From contig RGPS01000001.1 of the NCBI GenBank assembly GCA_010084195.1, forward strand, positions 1-64,000: a stretch of DNA of 64,000 nt. Direction: 5' to 3'. The notes below the pieces were generated by a model, which saw only the letters and a program-made list of their open reading frames with translations, was not told the DNA's origin and ran no database searches. The stretch's first letter is position 1, and every line of letters begins with the position of its first letter. This document shows positions 33,801 through 41,443 of the stretch, in pieces. Origin of the DNA: Terriglobia bacterium. Lineage in GTDB: Bacteria > Acidobacteriota > Terriglobia > Bryobacterales > Bryobacteraceae. Made by a program: the position numbers and the translations under genes.

Positions 33801-34688
33801 GTGGATCTGGTTACTATTGGGCCGCGCGCTCCATCCCGCCCAAATTGGCTTCGTGCTCCGGCACCGGTGGGCGATAATTACCGCGAACTGAAGCAGTTGA
33901 TCACCGACCTGAAGCTCCACACGGTCTGTGAGAGTGCAGCGTGTCCCAACATAGGGGAATGCTGGAATCGGCGGACCGCTACTTTCATGATTCTGGGGAA
34001 TGTCTGCACGCGCCGCTGTGGCTTTTGTGCGGTGCAAAAAGGTGCTCCCCTGCCGGTGGATCTGGATGAGCCCGAGCGAGTCGGTGAAGCTGTCTACCGC
34101 ATGGGCCTCAGTTATGCCGTGGTCACGAGCGTCAACCGGGATGACCGCAAGGATGGCGGCGCGGAGCTTTTCGCCTTAACGATAGAAGCGATTCGCCGCC
34201 GGGTTCCGGGATGCAAAGTGGAAGTTCTGGTTCCCGATTTCCAGGGGAATCGGGACGCCATGAAGATCGTGATGGATGCGAAGCCAGACGTTCTAAATCA
34301 CAATACCGAGACGGTTCCTAGACTTTACCGCCAGGTGCGCCTGGGTGCTCGCTATGAACGTTCGCTGGGCATGTTGCAGTATGCGAAGGAACTTGTGCCC
34401 TCGACGCCGGTTAAATCCGGCCTGATGTTGGGGTTGGGCGAATCGATGGATGAGGTTCGGGAAGTGATGGCGGACCTACAGAGACATCGAGTGGATATTC
34501 TGACGCTGGGCCAGTATCTGAGACCTTCGCCGAAGCATCTGCCCATCATTCGCTATGTTTCACCTGAGGAATTTGCTGAGTTGCGGCGCTTTGGTATGGG
34601 CCTGGGTTTTGCCCACGTGGAAGCTGGACCGCTGGTTCGCAGTTCGTATCACGCAGACGATTCCCACGCGTCGGCTTCCGTTCAGTAA
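33801..34688 (+). CDS. lipA: Lipoyl synthase
   Basis: Radical SAM enzyme inserting two sulfurs into octanoyl groups on lipoyl-dependent enzymes. Both Fe-S cluster motifs are seen: CESAACPNIGEC (auxiliary cluster) and CTRRCGFC (radical SAM). Further blocks are MGLSYAVVTSVNRDD, VLNHNTETVPRLY and the C-terminal VRSSYHAD. 295 residues, family length. GTG 33801 is the likely start. It is divergent from the PQQ dehydrogenase, with about 40 nt between the starts. The stop lies within a 16-bp tandem repeat. No lipB is adjacent. Confidence 0.97.
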   Translation: MDLVTIGPRAPSRPNWLRAPAPVGDNYRELKQLITDLKLHTVCESAACPNIGECWNRRTATFMILGNVCTRRCGFCAVQKGAPLPVDLDEPERVGEAVYRMGLSYAVVTSVNRDDRKDGGAELFALTIEAIRRRVPGCKVEVLVPDFQGNRDAMKIVMDAKPDVLNHNTETVPRLYRQVRLGARYERSLGMLQYAKELVPSTPVKSGLMLGLGESMDEVREVMADLQRHRVDILTLGQYLRPSPKHLPIIRYVSPEEFAELRRFGMGLGFAHVEAGPLVRSSYHADDSHASASVQ

Positions 34689-34722
34689 AGCTTCGGTTCA
34701 GCAAAGCTTCGGTTCAGTAAGC
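34676..34722. repeat. Tandem repeat at the lipA 3' end (3 x about 16 bp)
   Basis: Units are TTCCGTTCAGTAAAGC, TTCGGTTCAGCAAAGC and TTCGGTTCAGTAAGC. The lipA stop TAA lies in the first unit, and the following units repeat the stop context (CAGTAA or CAGCAA). The last unit runs into the hairpin. Confidence 0.85.
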
Positions 34723-34744
34723 TTTACGCGTCCAGCTTACTGAA
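34713..34744. terminator. Hairpin between convergent lipA and small gene
   Basis: Perfect 11-bp inverted repeat TTCAGTAAGCT / AGCTTACTGAA with a 10-nt loop. It lies between convergent genes and contains the TAA of the minus-strand gene, so it may act for both directions. There is no long T run, so it is only a probable terminator. Confidence 0.6.
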
Positions 34745-34979
34745 TGAAACCAACGGGCTGCAGGCAAAAGTGGGAGTCACTATGGGCTTCAATCAAGCCG
34801 GCGGTACGGACCACCGCTTCTTTGAAACCCAAATTGTCCCCGGGGATGCTCAACCGCTCCCCACTCCACTTGTCATATTCCACGATTGAAAAACGCAGGG
34901 TCATCGGATCGAGGGCCCCGGCCATGAGCGCTTCACTGCGGAGAGCGTCGAGGCTGGTACTAAGATCTTGATCTGGCAT
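34737..34979 (-). CDS. Small uncharacterised protein, 80 aa
   Basis: From ATG 34979 (MPDQDLSTSLDALR), preferred to 34985 because AGGG is then 6 nt upstream. Soluble, mixed: a basic/acidic N-terminal helix, then MTLRFSIVEYDKWSGERLSI and GFKEAVVRTAGLIEAHSDSH. I recognise no family. Its stop lies in the hairpin shared with lipA. Likely real because of the ribosome-binding site and the convergent terminator. Confidence 0.6.
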   Translation of the reverse strand: MPDQDLSTSLDALRSEALMAGALDPMTLRFSIVEYDKWSGERLSIPGDNLGFKEAVVRTAGLIEAHSDSHFCLQPVGFIQ

Positions 34980-35117
34980 TGTCATCCCTATTGTTCGTTA
35001 CGAGTGTCACTATTATATGAGTGCGCAGAGCACAGAAATAGTTTCGGAAGTTTTTTGTTCAAGGTACTAGGACTCGATGTGGGGCGTGGTGGATAATGAG
35101 GCAGGACACCGATTCCA

Positions 35118-36584
35118 ATGGTCGAAGACCTTATCCAACGCGCCCGGCGCCGTTTGTTGTTGAATGAAACCTTCGCGCAGACCGCATTTGTGGCTGCCGT
35201 GATGGCTGGCGGTTTCGCCCTCATCCTTGTTGTGGGGACCAGATATTTGGAGTGGTGGTCGCTGGCGTTGTTTGCGGTTGCAGGCATCGGCTTAGGTATC
35301 TATCGGATGCTGAAGGCTTCTCCTACACCCTACGCTGCGGCTTTGAAGCTGGATTCCAGTGCAGAACTGAACGACTCTCTCTCGACCGCGTTTCACTTCA
35401 CCACCACCAAAGCGAACTCTGCCTTCGTGGCGGTCCAGCGGTCTCAGGCCGAACGTGCCGCTGCCGGAGTTGCGCTGGAGGAAGCGGTACCCTTCACGCG
35501 GCCACCCGCCCTCTACGCCATGGCGGCACTGGCGGTTTTTGCCTCCCTCCTCATCGGCTTGCGCTTCGCCGGGGGAAATGGTCTTGATTTGGCCCGCCCC
35601 ATCACGGAAGTTCTGTTTGAAGATCAGGCGGCGCAGAAGCTGGCAAAGAAGCGCTCCTATATGGACCCGGCCCAGCGTCAGAAGCTGGAAAACACGGAAT
35701 CCCTCCTGGCCAAACTCGGCGTGCCTCTGAATCCCGACGGTAAGGATGACCCCGAGGCTGCCCTCGATAAGGCCATTCAGGACGCGTTGGGGAACGCTCC
35801 CGCAGCCGGTGAGAAGGGCGAGAAGGGGCAGGGCGGCAAGTCCGATGACGGCAAGGCCGGAGCCGGGCAGCCGCAGGAACCTGGCGGCGATCCGATGGAG
35901 GACAAAAAAGCGGACGGCGGTGAGCAGGAGAACGAGGGGAAACCCGGGGGCCAGGAAAGCAAGTCGGGCGACAAGGCGGGGAAGAACTCAAACGGGGACA
36001 GCAACCAAAGCCTCCTCTCCAAGCTGAAGGATGCCGTTAAAGATCTGATGAACAAGGCAGGCAAGCAGAATCAGGGCAGCGATAAGGCCGATAATCAGCA
36101 AGCCGCCAAGGCGGAGAAGCAGGGCGAGAAGGGGAATTCCGGCAAAGGCCAGGATCAGAAGGGCCAGCAGCAGGCAGATTCCCAAAATGGCGAGCAAAGC
36201 GCCGATTCCCAGGACGGCCAACAGGCTGAAGCCAAGGCCGGGTCAAAGAGTTCGCAACAGTCAGCACAATCCGGAAGCGGTACCGGGGCTCAGGATGGTT
36301 CCAAAGAGATGCACGCTGCTGAGCAACTCAAAGCGATGGGCAAGATCAGCGAAATCATCGGCAAACGCGCGCAGAGTGTTTCAGGCGAAACGTCTATCGA
36401 GGTCCAGTCCGGGAATCAGCAACTGCGCACTGCCTACTCGAAAGAGAAATCGAATCACGGGCAGGCGGACAGCGATGTCAGTCGGGATGAAGTCCCTGTC
36501 TCCCTTCAGCCCTATGTTCAGCAGTACTTCGAACAGGTGCGGAAGGCCTCAGCCCCGAAAAGCCGCGCCGCTGACAAGAAGTAG
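35118..36584 (+). CDS. Membrane protein with long Gly/Gln/Lys/Asp-rich low-complexity region (DUF4175-like)
   Basis: 488 residues. The N-terminus has an amphipathic helix, two adjacent membrane helices (FVAAVMAGGFALILVVGT; WWSLALFAVAGIGLGIY) and a third near residues 135-150. Residues about 190-400 form a highly charged, low-complexity stretch (repeats of GEKG, GGKS, QNQGSDK, GQQQADSQ) with helical segments. The layout recalls DUF4175-type proteins found near MoxR/vWA operons in acidobacteria, but no such genes are adjacent. No enzymatic motif. Confidence 0.7.
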   Translation: MVEDLIQRARRRLLLNETFAQTAFVAAVMAGGFALILVVGTRYLEWWSLALFAVAGIGLGIYRMLKASPTPYAAALKLDSSAELNDSLSTAFHFTTTKANSAFVAVQRSQAERAAAGVALEEAVPFTRPPALYAMAALAVFASLLIGLRFAGGNGLDLARPITEVLFEDQAAQKLAKKRSYMDPAQRQKLENTESLLAKLGVPLNPDGKDDPEAALDKAIQDALGNAPAAGEKGEKGQGGKSDDGKAGAGQPQEPGGDPMEDKKADGGEQENEGKPGGQESKSGDKAGKNSNGDSNQSLLSKLKDAVKDLMNKAGKQNQGSDKADNQQAAKAEKQGEKGNSGKGQDQKGQQQADSQNGEQSADSQDGQQAEAKAGSKSSQQSAQSGSGTGAQDGSKEMHAAEQLKAMGKISEIIGKRAQSVSGETSIEVQSGNQQLRTAYSKEKSNHGQADSDVSRDEVPVSLQPYVQQYFEQVRKASAPKSRAADKK

Positions 36585-36597
36585 CGCGGCGTTCTAT

Positions 36598-36666
36598 TAA
36601 AAAAGCCGGGGCTCAGGCGGTAAAAAAGCCGGGGCTCAGGCGGTAAAAAAGCCGGGCCTCAGGCCG
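36598..36666. repeat. Triplicated 23-bp unit at the crp-like 3' end
   Basis: Two perfect units TAAAAAAGCCGGGGCTCAGGCGG and a third, slightly changed copy that contains the minus-strand gene's TGA. Read on the minus strand, each unit has GCCTGAG followed by CCCCGGC and six T. The stop codon and a weak terminator-like element are therefore repeated together. Confidence 0.92.
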
Positions 36667-37342
36667 ACAAACCACCTTGCTCCATTAGGTCTTTCAGTTC
36701 CCGTTCGAAGACAATAATGCTCTTTCGGGAGTAGTCCAGGCAGCGTTTTCGTCGCAGAGCGTTCATGTAGTGGGTGACGATTTCGCGAGAGGTTCCCACA
36801 TACTGTGAGATCAGTTCGTGGGTGAACGCAATCATTTCCACCCCGCCGTTCGCCGCAGGGACGCCCAGGCGCTTGGCGAAACGCAGCAGCGCTCGCACCA
36901 GGCGGCGTTCGATATCTTCCAGTGAAAAACTCTGAATCCGGTTCCCGAAGTCCAGGGACCGTCCCACCGCGAGCTGCATGAGGGCAAGGCTCAGTTCCGG
37001 GCGTCTCCTGCTCAGTTCGCGAATGTCCTTTGCATTCCAGTACATGACCCGGACACTGTCCAGCGCGACGGCGAGTTCGTTCAGTGGCGCGCCCAGCAGT
37101 GAGGACTCACCGAAAAACTCGTCTGTCTGGTAGACATCCATTACCACTTGTCGGCCATCCGCAGTCTCACGGCAGATCTTGACCTTGCCGGCAAGAACCA
37201 CGAACAGGGCATTTGGTGCTGAACCGGGTCCGTAGATCGTTTCGTTCCTTCGGAATTCCCCGATGGCAGACACCGGTAGGTGTGCCAGCGGATCTTCAAT
37301 TGCTATTGCATTTGCTCCGGAGAGCACCCCTGGAAATCTCAT
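36659..37342 (-). CDS. Crp/Fnr-family transcriptional regulator
   Basis: 227 residues from ATG 37342, chosen for the strong GGAGG 5 nt upstream. A cyclic-nucleotide-binding-like beta roll (NETIYGPGSAPNALFVVLAGKVKICRE, DEFFGESSLLGAP) is followed by the dimer helix and a winged helix (FTHELISQYVGTSREIVTHYMNALRRKRCLDY). The track extension contains several Cys but has no ribosome-binding site, so an Fnr-type Fe-S cluster is not supported. It is divergent from the decarboxylase gene, a possible target. Confidence 0.9.
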   Translation of the reverse strand: MRFPGVLSGANAIAIEDPLAHLPVSAIGEFRRNETIYGPGSAPNALFVVLAGKVKICRETADGRQVVMDVYQTDEFFGESSLLGAPLNELAVALDSVRVMYWNAKDIRELSRRRPELSLALMQLAVGRSLDFGNRIQSFSLEDIERRLVRALLRFAKRLGVPAANGGVEMIAFTHELISQYVGTSREIVTHYMNALRRKRCLDYSRKSIIVFERELKDLMEQGGLSA

Positions 37343-37552
37343 ATGATCCTCCATCATGTTTTTGCCGAACCCCCACTTTCGATATTTTAAAACAAGGCTG
37401 GCGTCTTTGTCACAAAGTTTACACAATCGCCGTACGAGCCTTCACTGTGACGGATGCAGGAAGGTTCCGCAAATTACTAAAAAAACGGCCCTTCTGCGGG
37501 TGGCTAGTAATAATTCGTACAATCCTTAGTACCAGGGGACTAATCTAAATAA
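37343..37552. promoter_or_regulatory. AT-rich divergent intergenic region with probable promoters
   Basis: 210 nt between the crp-like and decarboxylase starts, the most AT-rich stretch nearby. TACAAT at 37518-37523, upstream of the decarboxylase, could be a -10 box. On the minus strand TTGTGA and TTTTAA/TAAAAT about 17-20 nt apart lie upstream of the regulator. TTTGTCACAAAG could be a half-site-rich operator for a Crp-like protein, but it is not a perfect palindrome. All of this is tentative. Confidence 0.4.
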
Positions 37553-38920
37553 ATGGAGCGACTTCTCGCCAACGCCGCAACTCGTGCCGCAGCGTATCTG
37601 AAGGGGATTCAGATACGGTGTGCAAACCCTTCACCAGAGGCGGTGGCCGGCCTGGCGGCATTTTGGGAACCGCTGCCTTCCGGGCCAACTGACCCTTCAG
37701 CGGTCCTGCAGATACTGGACGAGGTGGGAAGTCCGGCGACCACGGCGATGGCCGGTGCCCGATTCTTCGGTTTCGTGATGGGTGGAGCCCTGCCCGCGTC
37801 ATTGGCGGCCAACTGGCTGGCGAGCGCATGGGACCAGAATCCAGGGCTGCATCTCGCGTCTCCGGTGGCTGCGGAACTCGAAGAAGTTTCGCAGGGCTGG
37901 CTACTGGAGTTGCTCGGCCTGCCGCCCGAGTGTGCCGTGAGTTTTGTCACCGGAGCGACGCTGGCTAACTTTACTGCCCTGGCCGCAGCCCGAAATGCAG
38001 TCTTGCGCCGGGTTGGCTGGAATGTGGAGGCAGACGGTCTGTTTGGGGCCCCGGAGATCACCGTGGTCACGGGAGCGGAGGCGCATCCTTCCGTGTTTAA
38101 GGCTTTAGGTATGCTGGGCCTGGGCCGCGAACGGGTTATCCAGGTTCCGGTGGACAGTCAAGGCCGGATGCGGACTGAGCTGTTTCCCGAGCTGCGTGCC
38201 CCCGCCATCGTTTGCCTGCAGGCCGGTAACGTGAACTCCGGGGCGTTTGACCCTGCTGCCGAAATCATTGAGAAAGCTCACGAGGCCGGCGCGTGGGTAC
38301 ATGTGGATGGGGCTTTTGGCCTGTGGGCTGGGGCGAGTCCGGAACTGGCGCATCTGGTGAGCGATTTTGCTGCCGCCGACTCCTGGGCGACCGACGCTCA
38401 CAAATGGCTCAACGTCCCCTACGATTCCGGGCTGGCCTTTGTTCGGGATGAAACTGCGCTCCGTGCCGCGATGAGTATCAGTGCGGCCTACCTGCCGCAG
38501 GGGGAACACAGGGAACCGTCCAATTACACGCCGGAACTGTCTAGAAGGGCTCGTGGGGTGGACATCTGGGCCGCAGTCAAGTCGCTCGGTCGTGCGGGGA
38601 TTGCGGCAATGATCGAAAGCAATTGCGCTTCGGCCAGACGCTTTGCCGAGGGTCTAACGGCAGCCGGGTTCGAGGTTCTCAATGAGGTTGTCCTGAATCA
38701 GGTAGTGGTTTCATTTGGGCCCGCAGCGGTCAATGAGGCTGTTGTCCGCGGCGTTCTGGCAGACGGTACCTGCTGGTGCGGCAGAACGGTCTGGCAGGGG
38801 CGGACTGCTATGCGAATCAGCGTGTCCTCGTGGCGGACCACCGCCGACGATGTGGACCTCAGCCTTTCCGCGATTATCCGGATCGCACGTGAAGTCACGA
38901 ACCTTCCATCGCCCGCATAG
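37553..38920 (+). CDS. PLP-dependent decarboxylase, group II
   Basis: 455 residues. Features of the group II amino-acid decarboxylase fold: SFVTGATLANFTALAAARN, TGAEAHPSVFKALGMLG (His stacking on PLP), AWVHVDGAFGLWAG, and the PLP Lys in DAHKWLNVPYDSG. C-terminal SAMs for substrate specificity cannot be read, so the substrate could be glutamate, an aromatic amino acid or diaminobutyrate. The start at ATG 37553 lacks a clear ribosome-binding site. It is monocistronic, divergent from the regulator. Confidence 0.87.
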   Translation: MERLLANAATRAAAYLKGIQIRCANPSPEAVAGLAAFWEPLPSGPTDPSAVLQILDEVGSPATTAMAGARFFGFVMGGALPASLAANWLASAWDQNPGLHLASPVAAELEEVSQGWLLELLGLPPECAVSFVTGATLANFTALAAARNAVLRRVGWNVEADGLFGAPEITVVTGAEAHPSVFKALGMLGLGRERVIQVPVDSQGRMRTELFPELRAPAIVCLQAGNVNSGAFDPAAEIIEKAHEAGAWVHVDGAFGLWAGASPELAHLVSDFAAADSWATDAHKWLNVPYDSGLAFVRDETALRAAMSISAAYLPQGEHREPSNYTPELSRRARGVDIWAAVKSLGRAGIAAMIESNCASARRFAEGLTAAGFEVLNEVVLNQVVVSFGPAAVNEAVVRGVLADGTCWCGRTVWQGRTAMRISVSSWRTTADDVDLSLSAIIRIAREVTNLPSPA

Positions 38921-38959
38921 AATTTTCGACTTGGCCCTCAGAACGTTTCTTCGGTACTC

Positions 38960-39325
38960 TTGAGTCAGGTACAGAAGGCGCAACGATCAGCCGCCATCCC
39001 GTATCTTGCTAGTCATCATCCGGCTGTTCCTCATCCGGCTGTTCCTTATGCTGTTGCCCTCATGAAGCCCCAGTTGCCTTCCGGGGCCGGTCCATTTCTG
39101 ATGACGGGAAATTCAGCCAACGATGGCGGCGGTCTTGTCACCATTGTCCTGAATCCGCCGAACTCCGACATCCTGACTCCCGAACCCGCCACCGCCTGGC
39201 TCGTCGGGACCGCACTACTCGGGCTCTTCGTCGGCCGGTTCCGGTTTCGCGGGGAACTTCCCGAACAGCTCCAGGAAGTCGGCCGGCGTCAACTGTTCCG
39301 CCCGACGCTCCATACCCGGAATTGA
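38960..39325 (+). pseudogene. Remnant of a PEP-CTERM protein
   Basis: The ORF contains LTPEPATAWLVGTALLGLFVGRFRFR, a good PEP-CTERM tail (Pro-Glu-Pro, hydrophobic segment, Arg cluster). Only about 45 residues precede it in a plausible frame, and there is no signal peptide. In another frame just upstream (39003-39055) a hydrophobic run ILLVIIRLFLIRLFLMLLP reads like a signal sequence, partly made by the 15-bp duplication. The ORF then runs on through the antisense of rsmA. It is probably a deleted or frameshifted PEP-CTERM gene. Confidence 0.5.
39017..39046. repeat. Perfect 15-bp tandem duplication
   Basis: CATCCGGCTGTTCCT occurs twice in direct tandem. It lies in the remnant of the PEP-CTERM gene, in the frame with a hydrophobic signal-like stretch, and adds five residues in that frame. 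Confidence 0.9.
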
Positions 39326-39994
39326 ATCTACAAGCTCGAGGCTGGCCCACGCGGACAAGTTGTTTCGCAGCGTCTTTCGTTTGTGCTGGAAGCAGACGCT
39401 CACGAACTTGATGAAGCCAGCCTGATCCACAGGAGGGACATCCCGCCTGGGTGTTACCCGAATCACGGCCGAATCCACTTTAGGCGGCGGCTGAAAAGCG
39501 CCCGGCGGGACACTGAAGAGCATCTTTACATCTGCAAAAAACTGGCACACTACCGAGAGGTAGCCGTATTCACGTCCTCCAGGGGCGGCGGCAATTCGTT
39601 CAGCCACCTCTTTTTGGATGAGAAACACGCCATGGCGCAGTTTGCCGGGTGCGAGCACGTAACTGGTGATGATCGCCGAAGCGACGTAGTATGGCAAATT
39701 GCCGGCGAGAACCCCCTCGCCGAAAGAACTCCAGTCTGCATCCAGGGCGTTTCCGTCTACCACGCGCAGCTTCGGTTCGTCAGCCCACCTCTGCCGCAAA
39801 AACAAAGCCAGTTCTGCGTCCAGTTCAATGGCGGAGAGGCGTTCGGTCTTCTGTAGCAGGCGTTCGGTCAGAGCCCCTCTGCCAGGGCCGATTTCCAGAA
39901 CAAAGTCTGTTCCGTCCCCGCAGGCGGCGGTCGCAATGCGTTCCAGTATTTTGCTGCTGGCGAGGAAGTGTTGTCCGAGTTTTTGTCGTGCCAC
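39215..39994 (-). CDS. rsmA: 16S rRNA (adenine1518/1519-N6)-dimethyltransferase
   Basis: Also called KsgA; it dimethylates two adjacent adenines in helix 45 of 16S rRNA during small-subunit assembly. GTG 39994 is taken as start (product 259 aa, starting MARQKLGQHFL), with GGA upstream; the track's 49-residue extension lacks support. Motif I is VLEIGPGRGALTE, the catalytic motif NLPYYVAS, and the C-terminal domain contains CFQHKRKTLRNNL. 25 nt separate it from the anti-sigma gene. The 3' end overlaps the PEP-CTERM remnant. Confidence 0.95.
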   Translation of the reverse strand: MARQKLGQHFLASSKILERIATAACGDGTDFVLEIGPGRGALTERLLQKTERLSAIELDAELALFLRQRWADEPKLRVVDGNALDADWSSFGEGVLAGNLPYYVASAIITSYVLAPGKLRHGVFLIQKEVAERIAAAPGGREYGYLSVVCQFFADVKMLFSVPPGAFQPPPKVDSAVIRVTPRRDVPPVDQAGFIKFVSVCFQHKRKTLRNNLSAWASLELVDSIPGMERRAEQLTPADFLELFGKFPAKPEPADEEPE

Positions 39995-40019
39995 TAAGTA
40001 TCCAGGGTTCCTGTGGTGA

Positions 40020-40703
40020 CTAGGTCTTCGCGCTGACGTGACGGATGGCAAAGAGCATTTTGCTCGAAACCCTCTGCCCGAATCGCGTGGCCGGCGTAAA
40101 AGTACTGAACATAACCAGGTTGCCAATGTCCCGGACTTCATCGAGCGAGGAGCCTTCGGCCTGCATCACCTCGAAATCCGTAACTTTGCCCTGAGAATCG
40201 ACCGTCAGCTGCAGCATCACGTCGTGGCCATGGAAGCCAAACGGGGTGAGTTCATCAATCATCACTTCCGTATAGAGGCCTACCGGGATATCGTACCCGA
40301 TGTCGCGGCTTACCTGGAGGCTGTCGACGATGATGCCAAAACACAGGACCGATGCCAGCAGGCCACCCGCAGCCGGCACAGCGAAGGGCTTCAGCAGGTT
40401 GTCGAACAGCTGGATCAAACCCCAGCTGGACTCGCGCAGTCTCCCTTTCCAGTCACGGCGCAATTCCGCCCTCTGGCGCTCGCGTGACGCGAGAACGCGC
40501 AGCCGGGTGTTGAGCAGACTCGGAACCGCACGCATCGGAAGGTGACTCAGGCCGCTCCGCAGGGATTTGGCCTCCAGCTGGTGCCGCAAACAATCGGGGC
40601 AAGCTTCCACATGCTCCAGCAGGGCAGTTCGCGCTGCATCCGTCAGCGCCCCGGCTGCAAGATCCCACATGGACCCGCGCACGAATTTACAAGCTAAGTT
40701 CAC
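40020..40703 (-). CDS. Anti-sigma factor: zinc-finger, membrane helix and TonB-like C-terminal domain
   Basis: 227 residues. The N-terminus is a zinc-binding anti-sigma domain (LLEHVEACPDCLRHQLEA; His-x3-Cys-x2-Cys). One membrane helix follows (residues about 108-130, VPAAGGLLASVLCFGIIV). The periplasmic part (about 145-227) resembles a TonB C-terminal domain: VMLQLTVDSQGKVTDFEV and STFTPATRFGQRV. The start overlaps the stop of the sigma gene by 4 nt, the usual coupling of such pairs. The signal that releases the sigma factor may be sensed by the TonB-like part. Confidence 0.82.
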   Translation of the reverse strand: MNLACKFVRGSMWDLAAGALTDAARTALLEHVEACPDCLRHQLEAKSLRSGLSHLPMRAVPSLLNTRLRVLASRERQRAELRRDWKGRLRESSWGLIQLFDNLLKPFAVPAAGGLLASVLCFGIIVDSLQVSRDIGYDIPVGLYTEVMIDELTPFGFHGHDVMLQLTVDSQGKVTDFEVMQAEGSSLDEVRDIGNLVMFSTFTPATRFGQRVSSKMLFAIRHVSAKT

Positions 40704-41368
40704 TTCACCGTCCTCGGCACCAAATGCAGGCGAGGCGCCAATTCCAGCCGGTTAGCCAGGTAGCGTCCAAGAGCTTCTCGTCCCCGCAGAATCCGGGACT
40801 TGACAGTGCCGATCGAGACGTCGAGAACCTGTGCGATCTCGTCGTAACTCAGATCTTCCACTTCCCGCAATAACAAGGCTGCGCCGAAAACTGGATTGAT
40901 CGCACTCAGACCCTCTTCCAGGAGGAGCTGCGCCTCGCGATTCATGGTGAAGTCGAAGGGCGTTTGGCCAGAATCGAGCAGCGGGCGCTCGCGGCCATCT
41001 GCGTCTTCAAAGGTCTCTTCGATGCCGGTTTCACCCCGCCGGTGCCGGAAGTGCCAGCGACGGCGGTTGTGGGCTTCATTGACTGCAATGCGATAGATCC
41101 ATGTGCGCAACGCGCTGTCGCCCCGGAAGGTTCCCACGCTGCGGAAGACCTTGAGGAAGACCTCCTGAACGACATCGCTGGCATCGGAAGGATTGTTGAG
41201 CAGCCGCCAGGCAAGGTTGTAGACCGGGGACTGGAAGCGCTGGATCAGGCGTTCATATGCCTGGTCATCGCCCATCTGGAGGCCCGCAAGCAAACGCTCA
41301 TCTTCGAGGGCAGCTTCGTGCTCGGGGGTTACCGGGGCGGTGAGATGTAAATAGGATCCGCTGGTCAC
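40700..41368 (-). CDS. ECF-type RNA polymerase sigma factor (RpoE-like)
   Basis: 222 residues. Region 2 (about 30-100): LIQRFQSPVYNLAWRLLNNPSDASDVVQEVFLKVF, with the -10 binding helix ALRTWIYRIAVNEA. Region 4 (about 150-210): LLLREVEDLSYDEIAQVLDVSIGTVKSRILRGREAL, the helix-turn-helix for the -35 box. Its stop is TGA, in ACGGTGAAGTGA, overlapping the anti-sigma ATG. No obvious autoregulatory promoter was identified upstream. Confidence 0.95.
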   Translation of the reverse strand: MTSGSYLHLTAPVTPEHEAALEDERLLAGLQMGDDQAYERLIQRFQSPVYNLAWRLLNNPSDASDVVQEVFLKVFRSVGTFRGDSALRTWIYRIAVNEAHNRRRWHFRHRRGETGIEETFEDADGRERPLLDSGQTPFDFTMNREAQLLLEEGLSAINPVFGAALLLREVEDLSYDEIAQVLDVSIGTVKSRILRGREALGRYLANRLELAPRLHLVPRTVK

Positions 41369-41417
41369 GTTTGTCGCCTGAACAAGTATAGACTCCCGCC
41401 TGCACGAATCTGTTCCT

Positions 41418-41443
41418 GAACGTTTTCAGCGCACGTTTTCAGG
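41418..41443. repeat. Tandem duplication at the radical SAM gene end (2 x 13 bp)
   Basis: GAACGTTTTCAGC and GCACGTTTTCAGG share a perfect ten-base core ACGTTTTCAG. On the minus strand the second copy, shifted by 13 bases (not a multiple of three), supplies the in-frame TGA stop. The duplication therefore appears to have fixed the protein end. Confidence 0.8.

Noticed and set aside
34676-36666. CRISPR-like arrays
   Set aside because: The repeats are direct tandem units without spacers and have only 2-3 copies at gene ends; no cas genes.
36659-37426. Fnr-type Fe-S cluster in the Crp-like regulator, suggested by CKLCDKD at the track N-terminus
   Set aside because: These residues lie upstream of the supported start (GGAGG before ATG 37342), and no further Cys spacing fits.
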